A stretch of DNA of 35,707 nucleotides from Aeromonas aquatica (GCF_000764655.1 NZ_JRGL01000096.1:1-35707), one strand, 5' to 3'; shown: positions 1 through 8,406, counted from the first letter of the stretch. Numbers and translations are program-made. Notes: a model not told the origin generated them from the sequence alone.

Positions 1-26
1 AGTCGGGGGGGAGGGGGAGGTCATGA

Positions 27-45
27 GGGGCACAGACGGTGCCCC
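27..45 (-). terminator. GC-rich hairpin just past the DksA-like gene
   Basis: A perfect 7-bp inverted repeat (GGGGCAC / GTGCCCC) with a 5-nt loop begins directly after the TGA stop at 47-49. There is no T-run behind it on the minus strand, so it is at best a weak intrinsic terminator or a 3'-end stabilising hairpin. Confidence 0.35.
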
Positions 46-46
46 A

Positions 47-436
47 TCAGAGTTCGTGGGCGTGGAATCCCTTGCGATAGCGGGTATCACAGCGTGGGCA
101 GCGTTGCAGGGTCGGATCCTGCCCGAGCTGGGCGATGGCCAGCGGCTCTTCGCAATCGGAGCAGAGGCCATAGAGGCCCAGATCCATCTGGCAGAGGGCG
201 GCGTCGATCCGCTTGAGGCTGGCCACGCTCTGCTCCACCTTCGGCAGATCGAGGCAACTGGTCAGCTCCACCAGCTGGTCACGCTCACAATGACCCACCT
301 TCTCAGCCCAGTCGTCTCGCCGACTGGCCTTGAGCCGATCGATCAGCTCTTCTCTTACTTGCGCCCAGTCGGTCAGCAGGCGCTCGCGCCATTCGGCCAA
401 CTGGGCTTGCGTCATTTCACACAAAGGAGCCTCCAT
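47..436 (-). CDS. DksA/TraR-family zinc-finger protein
   Basis: A 129-residue protein of the DksA/TraR family, whose members bind the RNA polymerase secondary channel and modulate initiation. The N-terminal two thirds are charged and helical (a likely coiled coil). The C-terminus carries a four-cysteine zinc finger (Cys92, Cys95, Cys113, Cys116, the pairs spaced CxxC and CxxC). It is slightly shorter than E. coli DksA (151 aa) and is probably a paralogue rather than DksA itself. The start is uncertain: the ATG at 436 has no Shine-Dalgarno sequence, whereas the TTG at 424 lies 5 nt after a GGAGG and the ATG at 415 starts MTQAQ. It lies 75 nt downstream of dusC on the same strand and may be cotranscribed with it. 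Family assignment is firm; the role is inferred. Confidence 0.85.
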   Translation of the reverse strand: MEAPLCEMTQAQLAEWRERLLTDWAQVREELIDRLKASRRDDWAEKVGHCERDQLVELTSCLDLPKVEQSVASLKRIDAALCQMDLGLYGLCSDCEEPLAIAQLGQDPTLQRCPRCDTRYRKGFHAHEL

Positions 437-442
437 AGACGA

Positions 443-448
443 ATTATA
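443..448 (-). promoter_or_regulatory. Possible -10 box (TATAAT) of the DksA-like gene
   Basis: On the minus strand a perfect TATAAT lies 6 nt before the ATG at 436. Transcription would start at or next to that ATG, giving a leaderless mRNA or favouring a downstream start codon. No good -35 is visible at 16-18 nt, so this is tentative. Confidence 0.25.
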
Positions 449-511
449 AAACTCGGCCAGTATAGGGAAGCGAGTGAATTATCAAGATGACATGAGTCAA
501 GTAAAGGGTGG

Positions 512-1456
512 TTAGCTCACAGTTTTCGCGGCGTGCAGCAGTGCTTCCCGGATAGGTCCCGTCTCCTTGTGCAGACGAATATCCTGAAATAACTCGGCTG
601 CCTGGGGATATTCTCGCTTGAGGTAGCTGAACCACTGCTTGATCCGGCTGGGATAGTAGTCGGCCTTCTCGCTCGCCAAGTCCTGCTCCGTGTAGCTCAC
701 CATCAGTTGCAGCACCTCGGCCCAGCTCATGTGGGCACAACCGGTCTTCATCACGTTGGCCAGGTTGGGCAGGGAGATGGCGCCACGGCCCACCATGAGG
801 GCGTCGCAGCCGGATACCTGGGCGCAGGTCAGGGCATCCTTGTGATCCCAGATCTCGCCATTGGCGGTGACAGGAATGGGCAGGGCGCGGCGAATCGCGT
901 CCACATATTCCCAGTGGGCCGGCGCCTTGTAGCCTTCCCGCTTGGTGCGGGCGTGCACCGCCAGCTCGCAGGCGCCGGCCTGATAGACCGCCTGGGCGTT
1001 GTCGAGATAGAGCGCCTTGTCGTCATACCCCAGCCGGATCTTGGCGCTCACCGGCAGATGGGCAGGCACCGCCTCACGCACCGCCTTGACGATGCGATAG
1101 ACGGTCTCGGGCTCCTTGAGCAGCACGGCGCCGCCCTTGCTCTTGTTGACCGTGGGGGCGGGGCAGCCAAAGTTGAGATCGACCCCGGGGGAGCCGAGCT
1201 CGATGGCGCGCACCGCGTTCTCGGCCAGCCATTCGGGGTGCTGGCCCAGCAGTTGCACCCGCACCGGGGTGCCGGCACGGGTCTTGCCATCTTGCTTGAG
1301 TTCGGGGCAGAGGCGATAGAACACCTTGGCGGGCAGCAGCTGATCGACGACCCGGATGAACTCGCTGACACAGAGGTCGTAATCGTTGACGGAGGTGAGA
1401 ACCTCCCGCATCAGGTGATCCAGCACCCCCTGCATGGGGGCCAAAATAACGCGCAT
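512..1456 (-). CDS. dusC: tRNA-dihydrouridine(16) synthase DusC
   Basis: Flavin enzyme that reduces uridine to dihydrouridine in tRNA D-loops, position 16 for the DusC subfamily. From the chosen ATG it is 314 aa, close to E. coli DusC (315). It starts with the Dus barrel strand MRVILAPMQG, and the catalytic cysteine is Cys98 in the segment NFGCPAPTVNKSKGG, the same number as in E. coli. The later VTANGEIWD and ALMVGRGA segments are the FMN-phosphate binding strands. The start at 1456 is chosen because the family begins with MRV and a GGAAG element sits about 5-7 nt upstream; the frame stays open to 1507 but that extension is not conserved. It is divergent from ybaN. DusA and DusB are the other possible subfamilies, but the sequence fits DusC best. 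Confidence 0.9.
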   Translation of the reverse strand: MRVILAPMQGVLDHLMREVLTSVNDYDLCVSEFIRVVDQLLPAKVFYRLCPELKQDGKTRAGTPVRVQLLGQHPEWLAENAVRAIELGSPGVDLNFGCPAPTVNKSKGGAVLLKEPETVYRIVKAVREAVPAHLPVSAKIRLGYDDKALYLDNAQAVYQAGACELAVHARTKREGYKAPAHWEYVDAIRRALPIPVTANGEIWDHKDALTCAQVSGCDALMVGRGAISLPNLANVMKTGCAHMSWAEVLQLMVSYTEQDLASEKADYYPSRIKQWFSYLKREYPQAAELFQDIRLHKETGPIREALLHAAKTVS

Positions 1457-1632
1457 AGCTGCTTCCGAAGACAAGGGGAGAAAAAAGAGCGCAGATTGTA
1501 GTGGCAATGGGCGGCGTTGTCAGCCGTCTGCCCACTCGATGGGCCTAATCGACTGCCGCCGCATGGGCCAGGCTGTCAGCTTCTGGGCCAACTCTGTTAG
1601 GCTAGGGCTGGGTGCATTCGAGAGGAGTACAG

Positions 1633-2010
1633 ATGAAGCGTTGGTGTTTGATGGCCCTTGGCTGGTTGGCCTTCGCCACGGGTATTGTCGGGATAGTGTT
1701 GCCACTGCTGCCGACCACGCCCTTCATGCTGCTGGCGGCGGCGCTGTTTGCCCGCTCGTCCCCCCGTTTCCATCGCTGGCTGCTGGCGCACCCCTGGTTC
1801 GGGCCGCCCATCGCTGACTGGCAGCAGTATCGCGGCATTCGTCGCCATGCCCGGCGCCGGGCCATCATCTTCATTCTGCTCTCCTTCTCGGTGTCGCTCC
1901 TGGTAGTGCCCATGCTCTGGGTGCGGTTGCTGCTCGTTGCCATAATGGTGATCCTGCTCACCTGGTTAATGCGTTTGCCGGTGCTGGAGCCAGTTGCAAT
2001 GGAGAAGTGA
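1633..2010 (+). CDS. ybaN: YbaN family inner-membrane protein (DUF454)
   Basis: A 125-residue membrane protein of family DUF454, the same length as E. coli YbaN; function unknown. Hydrophobic segments lie at about residues 5-40 and 75-115. The conserved family segment [17 protein letters not shown] is followed by the [10 protein letters not shown] region. The ATG at 1633 is chosen because GAGGAG lies 6 nt upstream; a GTG 21 nt earlier lacks a ribosome site. As in E. coli it lies upstream of apt on the same strand, but here a terminator separates the two. Confidence 0.88.
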   Translation: MKRWCLMALGWLAFATGIVGIVLPLLPTTPFMLLAAALFARSSPRFHRWLLAHPWFGPPIADWQQYRGIRRHARRRAIIFILLSFSVSLLVVPMLWVRLLLVAIMVILLTWLMRLPVLEPVAMEK

Positions 2011-2048
2011 AATCCCTAAGCTATTGCAGCAATAATGCTATGGAGTCG

Positions 2049-2080
2049 GCTCGTCATTTTTGCGTGACGGGCCTTTTTAT
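2049..2080 (+). terminator. Rho-independent terminator after ybaN
   Basis: An 8-bp stem (2049-2056 with 2065-2072, one G-T wobble) with a T-rich 8-nt loop is followed by C, five Ts and ATT. It separates ybaN from apt. Confidence 0.7.
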
Positions 2081-2141
2081 TGCCTGCTGGCGGGCAGCGC
2101 AAGAGACGCCACGCCTGGGCTCAAAAATAAGCGGTCAAACA

Positions 2142-2687
2142 ATGAATCCGGATACCCTGAAGTTTATCGAAGCGAGCATAAAGACCATCCCCGACTATCC
2201 GAAGCCGGGCATCCTGTTTCGCGACATCACCAGCCTGATCGAGAATGCCGAGGCCTTCAAGGCCACCATCGATCTGCTGGCTGCGCATTATCGTGATCAA
2301 GGGATCACCAAGATTGTCGGTACCGAGGCCCGCGGCTTCATCTTTGGCGCCCCCGTGGCCTTCGCGATGGGCTTGGGCTTCGTGCCGGTCCGCAAACCGG
2401 GCAAGCTGCCCCGCGCCGTCATCGAGGAGTCCTACGCCCTCGAGTACGGTACCGACACCCTGCAACTGCACACCGACGCCATCGTCCCCGGTGACAAGGT
2501 GCTGGTCGTGGACGATCTGCTGGCCACCGGCGGCACCGTCGATGCCACCGTCAAGCTCATCCGTCGTGCCGGCGGTGAAGTGGCCGATGCGGCCTTCATC
2601 ATCTCCCTGCCGTCGCTGGGCGGTGATGCCCGCCTGACCGCCGCTGGCGTCAAGGTGGTCTCGCTGGTTGAACTCGCTGGCGAGTAA
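2142..2687 (+). CDS. apt: Adenine phosphoribosyltransferase
   Basis: Cytosolic purine-salvage enzyme converting adenine and PRPP to AMP and pyrophosphate. The 181-aa product matches the E. coli length (183). The PRPP-binding motif [13 protein letters not shown] lies at about residues 123-135, and the N-terminal [15 protein letters not shown] segment is typical of Apt. The frame is open back to 2007, but that extension is not Apt-like and covers the ybaN terminator, so the start is placed at the ATG of MNPDTLKF despite a weak ribosome site. It stands between two terminators, so it is probably monocistronic, although it keeps the ybaN-apt-dnaX order of E. coli. Confidence 0.95.
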   Translation: MNPDTLKFIEASIKTIPDYPKPGILFRDITSLIENAEAFKATIDLLAAHYRDQGITKIVGTEARGFIFGAPVAFAMGLGFVPVRKPGKLPRAVIEESYALEYGTDTLQLHTDAIVPGDKVLVVDDLLATGGTVDATVKLIRRAGGEVADAAFIISLPSLGGDARLTAAGVKVVSLVELAGE

Positions 2688-2703
2688 ACCACGGGCGTGA
2701 ATG

Positions 2704-2733
2704 ACAGGCAGGCCTCGTCAGCCTGCCTGTTTT
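2704..2733 (+). terminator. Rho-independent terminator after apt
   Basis: A perfect 10-bp stem (ACAGGCAGGC / GCCTGCCTGT) with a 7-nt loop is followed by TTT. It starts 16 nt after the apt stop codon. Confidence 0.75.
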
Positions 2734-2871
2734 GCTTGGCAGCTGATGCCTGAATGGGCATCGGTTTGAAAATCCAGCGATCCCTCCCAAGACGGCCCTT
2801 CGCCCATACAGCCCGCCCTCCATTTGTGTTAGCATCCTGCCTCAATGCCTCGTTTTCCAGCATCGAGATCT

Positions 2872-5454
2872 ATGAGCTATCAGGTTCTGGCGCGTAAATG
2901 GCGCCCCCATACATTTGAACAAGTGGTTGGCCAGCAACATGTGCTGACCGCCTTGACCAATGCCCTGGATCAGGGACGGCTGCATCACGCCTATCTGCTG
3001 AGTGGCACCCGCGGGGTGGGCAAGACCACCATAGCCCGCATCCTGGCCAAGAGCCTCAACTGCGAGCAGGGGATCAGCAGCCACCCGTGTGGCGTTTGCG
3101 ACACCTGCCGCGAGATCGATCAGGGCAACTTCGTCGATCTGCTGGAGATCGACGCGGCGTCCCGCACCAAGGTGGAAGACACCCGCGAGATCTTGGACAA
3201 CGTGCAGTACCGCCCGGCCCGTGGCCGCTTCAAGGTGTACCTCATCGATGAGGTGCACATGCTGTCGCGCCACAGCTTCAACGCGTTGCTCAAAACCCTG
3301 GAAGAGCCGCCCCCCTATGTGAAGTTCCTGCTGGCCACCACGGATCCCCAGAAGCTGCCGATCACCATCCTCTCCCGCTGCCTGCAGTTCCATCTGAAGA
3401 GTCTGGATCAGAGCCAGATCGCCAAGCAGCTCGAATGGGTGCTGGATCAGGAGGGTCAGCCGTTCGAGCCCCGCGCCCTGCTGGCCCTGGCCAAGGCGGC
3501 CGACGGCAGCATGCGAGATGCCCTGAGCCTGACCGATCAGGCGCTGGCCCACGGCAATGGCAGCGTGCGGCTCGACAGCGTGCTGACCATGCTGGGCACG
3601 CTCGATCATCATCACCTGCACCAGTTGCTGGAGGCCATCCTGCGCCAGGACGCCCCGGCGACCATGGCCAAGATCACCGAAATCGCCACCCTGGGGCCGG
3701 ATTTTGATCAGCTCCACGCCGAGTTGGAGGCCTTGCTCCATCGCGTCGCCATGGCGCAACTGCTGCCCGCCAGCGTGCAGGAGCAGGGGGCCGATGCGGA
3801 CGCCCTGTTGCAGCTCGCCCAGGTCATGAGCCCGGAAGAGGTGCAGCTCTGTTACCAAATCGTGCTGGGGGGGCGCAAAGATCTGCCCTGGGCACCGGAT
3901 GGCCGCACCGCCCTTGAGATGACCTGCCTGCGGATGCTGGCGTTCTCGCCGCGTCGCGAGGTGCTGCACCCTGCCAGCCTCACCGCTCTGCCACCGTCCA
4001 TGTCGACACCGTCGGTGACTGGGACGAGGGCCGCACCGGCATTGCCGGGAAAGCCCCTCGGGGCTGAGCCTGCCCCCGCCTCGGCGATAACCCCTACTCC
4101 TGTACAGGTGCCTGCCAAGCCGGTAGAGCCGGTCATTGCCCCATCATCTGCGGCGCCGGATGCCGATGGTATGACAAAGGCCAGCGCCGGGTTGGCGATG
4201 GGCGAGGACGGAGAGGATGCCGGCGATGAGCCGGTCAATCCGCTGTTTGCCGAGCAGGAGGAGTTGCTGCGGGAGGCGCAGCAGATGGGATACGAGGCGC
4301 CGCCTGTTGAGCCGGGCAGCGCTTCTGATGCCCCCCCCGTGGCCCAGGCAGTGATTTCTCCTGTCGATGAGGCCATGACGGCCGCTCACGACGAGATAAC
4401 GCAGGCTGAGGTAGTAGCCGAGGCGGTTGCTGCACCGACGCCGGCCTCGAACCTGCAGAGCCTGCTTGGCAAGCGCAACTTGCTGCGCAGCCGGCTGCGA
4501 AGCGATGCCGGGACGACGACAACGCCTCCTCGGGTCGCGCCAGTCAAACCGGCCATGACTCCCGAGCCGAGAGCTGTGGCCCCGCAGGCAGCGGCGTCGC
4601 AACTGAGTGCACCACAGGCGAGTGCGCCCTGGCAGCCAGCCGTGCCATCGGCGGGCCAGCAGGAGGTCGCGCTGGGTTATGAGGATCTGCCGCCGCTCGA
4701 TGCCTATGACGACAGCGGCAGCGATTACGAGGAGTACCTGAGCCAGGGCTTGGGTGACGGGCTCGTCAGCGCCCCCCCTATAGCGGCGACTCAGGCGTCG
4801 CCAAACCAGCGCCAGAGTGCATCGCTCAAGGCTCGCCCCGATCCCGACGATCTGCCGCCCTGGGATCTGGACGGCGTGGCTGTCAAGGCCGCCCCTGCTA
4901 GCGCCCTCCTGCCCGCTGCAGCGGCAGTGCCCGTTGCCGCGCCGAGTGAAGCGCCATTCGCGACGGCCCAGGTGATGGAGACCATCGACTGGGATGAGCT
5001 GGAAGCGGAGGCCGAGCCACAGGAGGGGGAAGAGGTCGCAAGGCTCATTCCCTCTTCCCTGCTCGCCAACTGCGGCGATCCCTGGGCCGAGCTGATTGCC
5101 CATACCGGGGTCGGTGGCAGGTTGCGGCAGCTTGCGATCAACTCCGTGATGACCCGGCAAGGGGATCTGGTGTCGCTCGTCCTCAAACCCGAACAGCGCC
5201 ACCTGGTCAGTGACAAGGCGTGCGCCGATCTGGCCGGGATCATAGGCCCTGAACTCGGCCAGGTGGTGCGGGTGGAGGTGACCCTGGGCACGGATCCGAC
5301 GCGGGAGACGCCGCTCGAGATAGAGCACCGCCTCTATCTGGGGGTGCGTGAGCAGGTGGCCCGGGATCTGGCCGAGGATCCCCATGTACAATTTCTACAG
5401 CAGCGGTTCGGCGCCGTGCTCCATCCCGAGAGCATAGAGCCCCTGAGCCATTGA
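2872..5454 (+). CDS. dnaX: DNA polymerase III subunit tau (DnaX)
   Basis: Clamp-loader ATPase subunit of the replicative polymerase. The 860-aa product is much longer than E. coli tau (643). The AAA+ domain shows Walker A GTRGVGKTT (45-53), the zinc cysteines Cys64, 73, 76 and 79 at the same numbers as in E. coli, Walker B with DEVH at 126-129, and the arginine-finger region LSRCLQFHLK. The clamp-loader collar runs to about residue 370, followed by a long Ala/Pro-rich linker to about 700 and then the tau C-terminal domain that binds the alpha subunit. Start: the ATG of MSYQVLARKWRP; an upstream in-frame ATG at 2845 is not conserved. No A AAA AAG slippery site for making gamma is present. ybaB follows after 128 nt. 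Confidence 0.97.
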   Translation: MSYQVLARKWRPHTFEQVVGQQHVLTALTNALDQGRLHHAYLLSGTRGVGKTTIARILAKSLNCEQGISSHPCGVCDTCREIDQGNFVDLLEIDAASRTKVEDTREILDNVQYRPARGRFKVYLIDEVHMLSRHSFNALLKTLEEPPPYVKFLLATTDPQKLPITILSRCLQFHLKSLDQSQIAKQLEWVLDQEGQPFEPRALLALAKAADGSMRDALSLTDQALAHGNGSVRLDSVLTMLGTLDHHHLHQLLEAILRQDAPATMAKITEIATLGPDFDQLHAELEALLHRVAMAQLLPASVQEQGADADALLQLAQVMSPEEVQLCYQIVLGGRKDLPWAPDGRTALEMTCLRMLAFSPRREVLHPASLTALPPSMSTPSVTGTRAAPALPGKPLGAEPAPASAITPTPVQVPAKPVEPVIAPSSAAPDADGMTKASAGLAMGEDGEDAGDEPVNPLFAEQEELLREAQQMGYEAPPVEPGSASDAPPVAQAVISPVDEAMTAAHDEITQAEVVAEAVAAPTPASNLQSLLGKRNLLRSRLRSDAGTTTTPPRVAPVKPAMTPEPRAVAPQAAASQLSAPQASAPWQPAVPSAGQQEVALGYEDLPPLDAYDDSGSDYEEYLSQGLGDGLVSAPPIAATQASPNQRQSASLKARPDPDDLPPWDLDGVAVKAAPASALLPAAAAVPVAAPSEAPFATAQVMETIDWDELEAEAEPQEGEEVARLIPSSLLANCGDPWAELIAHTGVGGRLRQLAINSVMTRQGDLVSLVLKPEQRHLVSDKACADLAGIIGPELGQVVRVEVTLGTDPTRETPLEIEHRLYLGVREQVARDLAEDPHVQFLQQRFGAVLHPESIEPLSH

Positions 5455-5475
5455 CCGAATATCGTTAAAATCCAT

Positions 5476-5529
5476 GCGGGGGCTGGCTCCCCGCTTGAAA
5501 AACACCATGGCTGCCCCCATTTAGGGCAG
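5476..5529 (+). other. Two hairpins between dnaX and ybaB
   Basis: GCGGGG / CCCCGC (5476-5481 with 5489-5494) and CTGCCC / GGGCAG (5511-5516 with 5524-5529) are perfect 6-bp stems. Neither is followed by a T-run, so they look more like partial attenuators or mRNA-processing structures than true terminators. Confidence 0.35.
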
Positions 5530-5582
5530 AACAAGCCCACAGCCCGGCGCTGTATGCCGGATTTCAAGACGAGAGACGACCT

Positions 5583-5912
5583 ATGTTTGGTAAAGGTGGA
5601 ATGGGTAACCTGATGAAACAGGCCCAACAGATGCAAGAGCGTATGCAGAAGATGCAAGAGCAACTTGCCCAGATGGAAGTAGTCGGCGAAGCCGGTGCCG
5701 GCCTGGTCAAGGTCACCATGGCTGGCAGCCACAGCGTGCGCCGTATCGAGATCGACCCGAGTCTGATGGAAGATGACAAGGAGATGATCGAGGATCTGGT
5801 CGCCGCCGCCGTGAACGACGCCGTGCGCCGGGTGGAAGAGCAGAACAAGTCCAAGATGGGCGAGCTGACCGGCGGCATGCAACTGCCCCCAGGCATGAAG
5901 CTGCCATTCTAA
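5583..5912 (+). CDS. ybaB: YbaB/EbfC family nucleoid-associated protein
   Basis: A 109-residue DNA-binding dimer of the YbaB/EbfC family, the same size as E. coli YbaB. The N-terminus ([18 protein letters not shown]) is the Met/Gln-rich helix of the family; the central [18 protein letters not shown] strand and the C-terminal [13 protein letters not shown] tail are also conserved. It follows dnaX as in most gammaproteobacteria, but recR, the usual next gene, is replaced here by a convergent LysR gene behind a strong terminator. Confidence 0.95.
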   Translation: MFGKGGMGNLMKQAQQMQERMQKMQEQLAQMEVVGEAGAGLVKVTMAGSHSVRRIEIDPSLMEDDKEMIEDLVAAAVNDAVRRVEEQNKSKMGELTGGMQLPPGMKLPF

Positions 5913-5943
5913 GCGAGATAAACCTCGGCGCCCGGCGCCCGGC

Positions 5944-5970
5944 GGCCTGTTTGGCCTGTTTGGCCTGTCG
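5944..5970. repeat. 9-bp tandem repeat, three copies
   Basis: GGCCTGTTT occurs twice in tandem, followed by a third copy that differs in the last two bases. It lies in the GC-rich spacer between ybaB and its terminator; short slippage-prone repeat, no function evident. Confidence 0.6.
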
Positions 5971-5993
5971 CCGGGGCGCGGGGCACCCTTGCT

Positions 5994-6024
5994 AAAAAGG
6001 CCAGAGCCATGCTCTGGCCTTTTT
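5994..6024. terminator. Bidirectional terminator between ybaB and the LysR gene
   Basis: AAAAA, a perfect 9-bp stem (GGCCAGAGC / GCTCTGGCC) with a CAT loop, then TTTTT. It can end ybaB transcripts from the left and transcripts of the convergent LysR gene from the right. Confidence 0.9.
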
Positions 6025-6123
6025 GCTGCGCGCCTCACGATGTCCTGTGGCGCCATGCCGACGACAGCGGCAAGGGGCGGGATCCTGGCACAGCCGTTAG
6101 GGCTGCCGGACAAGGTCGCCGCA

Positions 6124-7044
6124 CTATGGGCGGGGCGACTCTTCCGCCAGGGGGGCGAAGCCGTGCACCAAATGATCAATCAGGGCGCGCACGGAAGGCA
6201 GCAACCCGCGACGGGAGGGGAAGACCGCGTGGATCACCTCCCGACGCGGCGCCCAGTCAGGCAGCAACCGCACCAGGCGGCCATCGGCCAGCGCCTCTTG
6301 CACCATCATGGCGGGCAGTTTGACCACCCCCACACCCTCTATCGCCGCCCGGCGCAGGGTCTGCATGTCGGTGGTGGCGAACCTGGGGCTGTGGTGCTGC
6401 TTCACGTGGGCACCATCCGCAGCCTGCAGGATCCAGTGATGTCCCTCGAGGGAGGGGCCGTGTCCGAGGCTGGGCCATGACAGCAGATCCACCGGTGCCC
6501 GTGGCATGCCCTGTTGCGCGATCAAGGCGGGGCTTGCCACCAGATACTGGCTCGCATAGCCCAACACCCGCATGGCCAGATCGCTGTCTTCCAGCGGCAA
6601 GGGCCGTACCCTGATCGCCATGTCCAGCCCCTCGGCGACCACGTCCACCGCCCGATTTACCCCGACAAGCTGAATGCTGACGCTCGGATACTGCAGGGCA
6701 AAACTCACCAGCATGTTGCCGACGTGGGCATGCTGCAAGTCGATGGGGCAGGCGAGCCGCAGCACGCCACAAGGCTCGCTCTGGGTCGATTCAATCACGG
6801 CCTGAGCGGCCTCGGCCTCCACCAGCATGGCCCGGCAGCGAGCATAGTAGGCCTGTCCCAGCTCGGTGACCTGGAAGCTGCGGGTCGAGCGCTGGATCAG
6901 CCGTACCCCGAGCCGCTCCTCCAGCAGGGCGACGCGGCGGCTGAGCTTGGACTTGGGCATGCCAAGCGCCCTGCCGGCCTGGGCAAAGCCGCCGTGATCC
7001 ACCACCTGGACGTAGTAATAGAGATCATTGAGGTCTTGGTGCAT
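6124..7044 (-). CDS. LysR-family transcriptional regulator next to pirin gene
   Basis: A 306-aa LysR-type regulator. Residues 1-60 form the winged helix-turn-helix (DLNDLYYYVQVVDHGGFAQAG, then the recognition helix GMPKSKLSRRVALLEERLG); residues about 90-290 form the periplasmic-binding-protein-like effector domain. The ATG at 7044 is preferred because the family begins close to DLNDL; the frame continues to a TTG at 7080. It is transcribed divergently from the pirin gene with a 118-bp shared control region, the usual arrangement for a LysR protein regulating its neighbour. The inducer is unknown. It ends 100 nt before the shared terminator at 5994-6024. Confidence 0.9.
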   Translation of the reverse strand: MHQDLNDLYYYVQVVDHGGFAQAGRALGMPKSKLSRRVALLEERLGVRLIQRSTRSFQVTELGQAYYARCRAMLVEAEAAQAVIESTQSEPCGVLRLACPIDLQHAHVGNMLVSFALQYPSVSIQLVGVNRAVDVVAEGLDMAIRVRPLPLEDSDLAMRVLGYASQYLVASPALIAQQGMPRAPVDLLSWPSLGHGPSLEGHHWILQAADGAHVKQHHSPRFATTDMQTLRRAAIEGVGVVKLPAMMVQEALADGRLVRLLPDWAPRREVIHAVFPSRRGLLPSVRALIDHLVHGFAPLAEESPRP

Positions 7045-7162
7045 CGATGTATCGTTCACAAAATAGGACGCTGAGGTCAAATACTACGCCTACCGATGAT
7101 GTCGTTCCATATGCACAATGTATCCAAGGCCACACAGGCTAATGACAACCTTGGAGATCATC

Positions 7163-8029
7163 ATGAAAAAAGTCATCGGTATCTACAGTGCGCCACGCCA
7201 ACACTGGGTGGGTGACGGCTTTCCGGTTCGTTCCCTGTTCTCGTACCACAGCCACGGCAAGGCACTGAGCCCCTTCCTGCTGCTGGACAGGGCCGGGCCG
7301 GCGGATTTTTCCCCCGGTGAGCAGCCTCGCGGCGTGGGTCAGCACCCGCACCGGGGGTTCGAGACGGTCACCATCGTCTACCAGGGGGAGGTGGCCCACC
7401 ACGATTCCACCGGGCAGGGCGGGGTCATAGGCCCGGGGGATGTGCAGTGGATGACGGCTGCATCCGGTATCATGCACGAGGAGTTTCACTCCGAGGCGTT
7501 CACCCGCTCAGGGGGCACCCTCGACATGGTGCAACTCTGGGTCAACTTGCCGGCCAAAGACAAGATGTCGTCCCCGGGCTATCAGGCCATTCGCAGCGAC
7601 AGCATCCCGGTGCATGAGCTGGCGGATGAGGCGGGGTTGGTGCGCATCATTGCGGGTGACTACGCGGGACAGACAGGGCCGGCCCGTACCTTCTCGCCGA
7701 TGAATGTGTGGGATCTGCGGCTACATGGCGGGGCCAGTGTCCAGCTGCCTGCCGTCGATGGCTGGAACACGGCCATAGTGGTACTCAAAGGGAGGGTGCG
7801 GGTCAATGGCCAGGAGGAGGTGGGCGAGGCGCAGATGGTGTTGCTGGATCCCCGTGGCACTGGCATCGAGATCGAGACCCGTGAGGATGCCGTCCTGCTG
7901 CTGCTCAGTGGTGAGCCCATCGATGAACCCATCGTCGGCTATGGCCCCTTCGTCATGAACTCGCAAGTGGAAATAACCCAGGCCATCGACGACTTCAATA
8001 ACGGGCGTTTTGCACAGGTAGCCCATTGA
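7163..8029 (+). CDS. Pirin family protein
   Basis: A 288-aa bicupin protein of the pirin family; characterised bacterial members (YhhW type) are metal-dependent quercetin dioxygenases. The N-terminal cupin has the metal ligands His61, His63, His105 and Glu107 in HPHRG and MHEEFHSE, spaced as in human pirin. The C-terminal cupin (about 170-270) lacks an obvious metal set. The start is the ATG of MKKVIGIYS with GGAG 7 nt upstream; an in-frame upstream start at 7118 has no ribosome site. Its regulator is probably the divergent LysR protein. The substrate cannot be read from sequence. Confidence 0.93.
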   Translation: MKKVIGIYSAPRQHWVGDGFPVRSLFSYHSHGKALSPFLLLDRAGPADFSPGEQPRGVGQHPHRGFETVTIVYQGEVAHHDSTGQGGVIGPGDVQWMTAASGIMHEEFHSEAFTRSGGTLDMVQLWVNLPAKDKMSSPGYQAIRSDSIPVHELADEAGLVRIIAGDYAGQTGPARTFSPMNVWDLRLHGGASVQLPAVDGWNTAIVVLKGRVRVNGQEEVGEAQMVLLDPRGTGIEIETREDAVLLLLSGEPIDEPIVGYGPFVMNSQVEITQAIDDFNNGRFAQVAH

Positions 8030-8033
8030 CCTC

Positions 8034-8066
8034 AAGCCTGATGCCAGCACGGCATCAGGCTTCTTT
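8034..8066 (+). terminator. Rho-independent terminator after pirin gene
   Basis: A perfect stem of about 12 bp (arms 8034-8045 and 8051-8062) with loop AGCAC is followed by a T-rich CTTCTTT tail. It begins 4 nt after the pirin stop codon. Confidence 0.85.
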
Positions 8067-8103
8067 CGTGTGGTTCGCGGCGGCTGATCCGTCCGGCATC
8101 ACC

Positions 8104-8129
8104 GCCGTCAGGGGATCGGCCCTGGCGGC
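8104..8129. other. 10-bp hairpin in leader region
   Basis: GCCGTCAGGG pairs with CCCTGGCGGC (one wobble) around a GATCGG loop. No T-run follows, and it lies about 350 nt upstream of the next gene. It could be part of a structured leader or small RNA; function unknown. Confidence 0.4.
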
Positions 8130-8406
8130 TGTGTATCGCAGACCTTCTCAACGATGCTTTGAGCCTGCATGGTGTATTCGCAGCGGCAAGGGATTTGACT
8201 GTCCAGCCTGCCGAGTCTCCCTGTGTGGTTATTTTTTAGGCAATTATTCTATCCCTTTCGTGTTATTTCCGAGGCGCTCGGATAATCCTTTATGCCGAAT
8301 TGGCGGTTATTTCCTGCTGGCCGTATGCGAGAAAACCAGCCCGCACACGGCGCCGGTCAACGACATCGAGTGGGTATCCATATGAGGGGGAAATAATAAT
8401 GGCGCC

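Noticed and set aside
707..1501. 264-codon plus-strand frame opposite dusC
   Set aside because: It mirrors DusC on the minus strand, whose Cys98 and length fit the family exactly.
3867..3873. G7 run in dnaX as the gamma frameshift site
   Set aside because: It is in slippery phase, but the -1 product would end inside the collar domain near residue 348, unlike gamma; kept only as an alternative in the dnaX finding.
2842..5391. Long minus-strand frames opposite dnaX
   Set aside because: Low-complexity mirror of DnaX and its Ala/Pro-rich linker, with no start signals.
8026..8385. 119-codon plus-strand open frame after pirin
   Set aside because: It begins inside the pirin terminator, has no ribosome site, and its sequence resembles no known protein.
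8104..8400. yybP-ykoY-type manganese riboswitch before the COG4705 gene
   Set aside because: I looked for the conserved loops of that riboswitch and did not find them; only an isolated hairpin is present.
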